Assembly: GCA_947631875.1 (NCBI GenBank)
Contig: CANRMV010000057.1
Coordinates: forward strand, 1-6,995
Direction of reading: 5' to 3'
From: an uncultured Clostridia bacterium
Lineage (GTDB): Bacteria; Bacillota; Clostridia; Christensenellales; UBA1242
Length of the DNA: 6,995 nucleotides
The notes beneath the pieces were generated by a model that did no database searches, was not told the DNA's origin, and was given only the letters and a program-made list of their open reading frames with translations. The first letter of the stretch is position 1, and each line of letters starts with the position of its first letter. Made by a program: the position numbers and the translations under genes. This document shows positions 6,271-6,995 of this stretch, one piece after another.

Positions 6271-6858
6271 TCAATCGACTTTGGGTTTCAAAATTTTAAT
6301 TTTATCATACACTGCCTGCAATTTGGTTGATTGTAAGGCTTCATAAAAGTCTGTTTTTGTGAGACGAGTTAAAACTTCAACAACATCTCTGTTTAGCGCA
6401 GGGCAAAATTTTTGGGATTTGCCAACCGTTTTGTGTCCAATTTTTTCTTGCATATGTTTTGAACGATTGTTGAATTCAAAATAGCCGTTTTCAAGTTTGT
6501 CTGCTTTCAAAACTTCAAATGCAAATTTGGCACGCGCCATCCACACCTCAGTGCCATAGCCCTTACCCGTGTATTTTTCATTCAACCAAATCCCGCCATT
6601 ATATTCGCCTTCTCTTAAGTCCAAACTTGTTCCGCCGATAACTTTTTCGGTGCCTTTCAACTGCACCGCAAAAGCATAACTATTGGCATCATTTTTTAAA
6701 TGTTTTGTTATGTATTCAATAGAATTTTTCTCAGTATAAGGGAAAGGAACAGTAAGATTTTTTGCTGTTTCAAAATTGCTCAATCCTTCAACTTGGTCAC
6801 CCACATCTTTGAGTGTCCATTCTCGTAAAATCAACCTTTCCGTTTCTATATATTTCAT
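6271..6858 (-). CDS. GNAT family N-acetyltransferase, RimJ/RimL-like
   Basis: A 195-residue single-domain GNAT enzyme, expected to move an acetyl group from acetyl-CoA to an amine. The N-terminal YIETERLILREW segment is typical of the RimJ/RimL group, which acetylates ribosomal protein N-termini or small amines and antibiotics. The acetyl-CoA pyrophosphate loop is at about 95-102 (KYTGKGYG), preceded by the IGGTSLDL strand (74-81) and a GGIWL strand (88-92). FNNRSKHMQEKIGHKTVGK follows, close to the family's conserved N-xxS motif before a short helix. The start at 6858 is chosen because GGAGGT lies just upstream; a longer in-frame ATG at 6888 would translate that ribosome binding site. The C-terminal 40 residues are Lys-rich and not recognised. 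No membrane segment is seen. The true substrate is unknown, and the neighbours, a tRNA-like gene and glmS, give no clear hint. Confidence 0.88.
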   Translation of the reverse strand: MKYIETERLILREWTLKDVGDQVEGLSNFETAKNLTVPFPYTEKNSIEYITKHLKNDANSYAFAVQLKGTEKVIGGTSLDLREGEYNGGIWLNEKYTGKGYGTEVWMARAKFAFEVLKADKLENGYFEFNNRSKHMQEKIGHKTVGKSQKFCPALNRDVVEVLTRLTKTDFYEALQSTKLQAVYDKIKILKPKVD

Positions 6859-6861
6859 TTT

Positions 6862-6867
6862 ACCTCC
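6862..6867 (-). promoter_or_regulatory. Acetyltransferase ribosome binding site
   Basis: GGAGGT on the minus strand, three bases before the ATG at 6858, is a near-perfect Shine-Dalgarno and fixes the start. A TAAAAT box (6874-6869) lies two bases upstream of it, but no matching -35 is visible, so the promoter is uncertain. Confidence 0.8.
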
Positions 6868-6898
6868 AATTTTACCACAAGTTGGCAAACATATTTTT

Positions 6899-6939
6899 AA
6901 AAAAAATAAAAAGCACTTAGAACATCAGCCAAGCGCTTT
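6899..6939 (-). terminator. Intrinsic terminator downstream of the tRNA-like gene
   Basis: On the minus strand an 11-bp stem (6939-6929 with 6920-6910; two G-U pairs) has an 8-nt loop and is followed by TTTATTTTTTTT. It starts three bases beyond the CCA end of the tRNA-like sequence. This is a strong terminator for that transcript and separates it from the acetyltransferase. Confidence 0.88.
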
Positions 6940-6942
6940 CGT

Positions 6943-6995
6943 TGGAGCGGAAGACGGGGATCGGACCCGCGACAGCGTCACAAACTGCGCTAAGG
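6943..6995 (-). tRNA. 3' part of a tRNA-Gly-like gene, incomplete and atypical
   Basis: Read on the minus strand, the right edge ends in CTTCCGC, discriminator T and CCA. It is preceded by a T-arm with stem GCGGG/CCCGT and a 7-nt loop TCCGATC. The acceptor strand with U73 and encoded CCA, and the GTCGCGGG lead-in, match the 3' third of bacterial tRNA-Gly as I know it. However, position 55 is C instead of T in the T-loop. The 25 bases before the T-arm, which should contain the whole anticodon arm, form no 5-bp stem with a 7-nt loop for any variable-loop size from 3 to 6. The 5' half is outside the window. It may be a degenerate tRNA, a tRNA 3' end copied at an integration site, or a non-standard tRNA. 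The strong terminator right after it suggests it is, or was, transcribed. Confidence 0.5.

Noticed and set aside
6859..6888. 10-residue extension of the acetyltransferase from the ATG at 6888
   Set aside because: It includes GGAGGT read as codons; that is clearly the ribosome binding site for the ATG at 6858.

Overview
The window looks like chromosomal DNA of a low-GC, strictly fermentative or anaerobic Bacillota (Clostridia-like) bacterium. The grounds are AT-rich codon choice, a pyruvate:ferredoxin oxidoreductase, GGAGG-type ribosome binding sites, U-tailed hairpin terminators and TAA/TAG/TGA used as ordinary stops. The exact lineage cannot be fixed from the sequence alone.

Layout. Positions 1-3128 (+) hold most of a pyruvate:ferredoxin oxidoreductase gene (nifJ/por); its first few dozen codons lie left of the window. 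A 114-bp gap follows with a good sigma-A-type promoter and a 12-bp AT palindrome. It leads into a cytoplasmic glycerophosphodiester phosphodiesterase (3243-3971, +). Positions 3972-4418 lie between convergent genes and contain no credible gene. They are a dense mosaic of inverted and tandem repeats, including a bidirectional terminator, two large hairpins, two tandem duplications and a copy of the dispersed 'CATTCTGAG...GAAGAATCTC' repeat seen in many bacterial genomes. On the minus strand come glmS (6149-4419), then, upstream of it and separated by a terminator, a GNAT acetyltransferase (6858-6271). At the right edge is the 3' portion of a tRNA-Gly-like gene with its own terminator (6995-6899).

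Function. PFOR feeds acetyl-CoA and reduced ferredoxin into fermentation. The phosphodiesterase recycles glycerophosphodiesters from lipids or teichoic acids. GlmS makes glucosamine-6-phosphate for peptidoglycan. The genes look like independent housekeeping units separated by terminators, not one pathway operon.

I see no convincing new multi-gene system. The points most worth a second look are the repeat island at 3971-4418, the tRNA-like 3' end whose upstream half does not fold as a tRNA and whose T-loop is atypical, and the GlmS isomerase domain with an altered loop between its two catalytic residues and no ribozyme leader.
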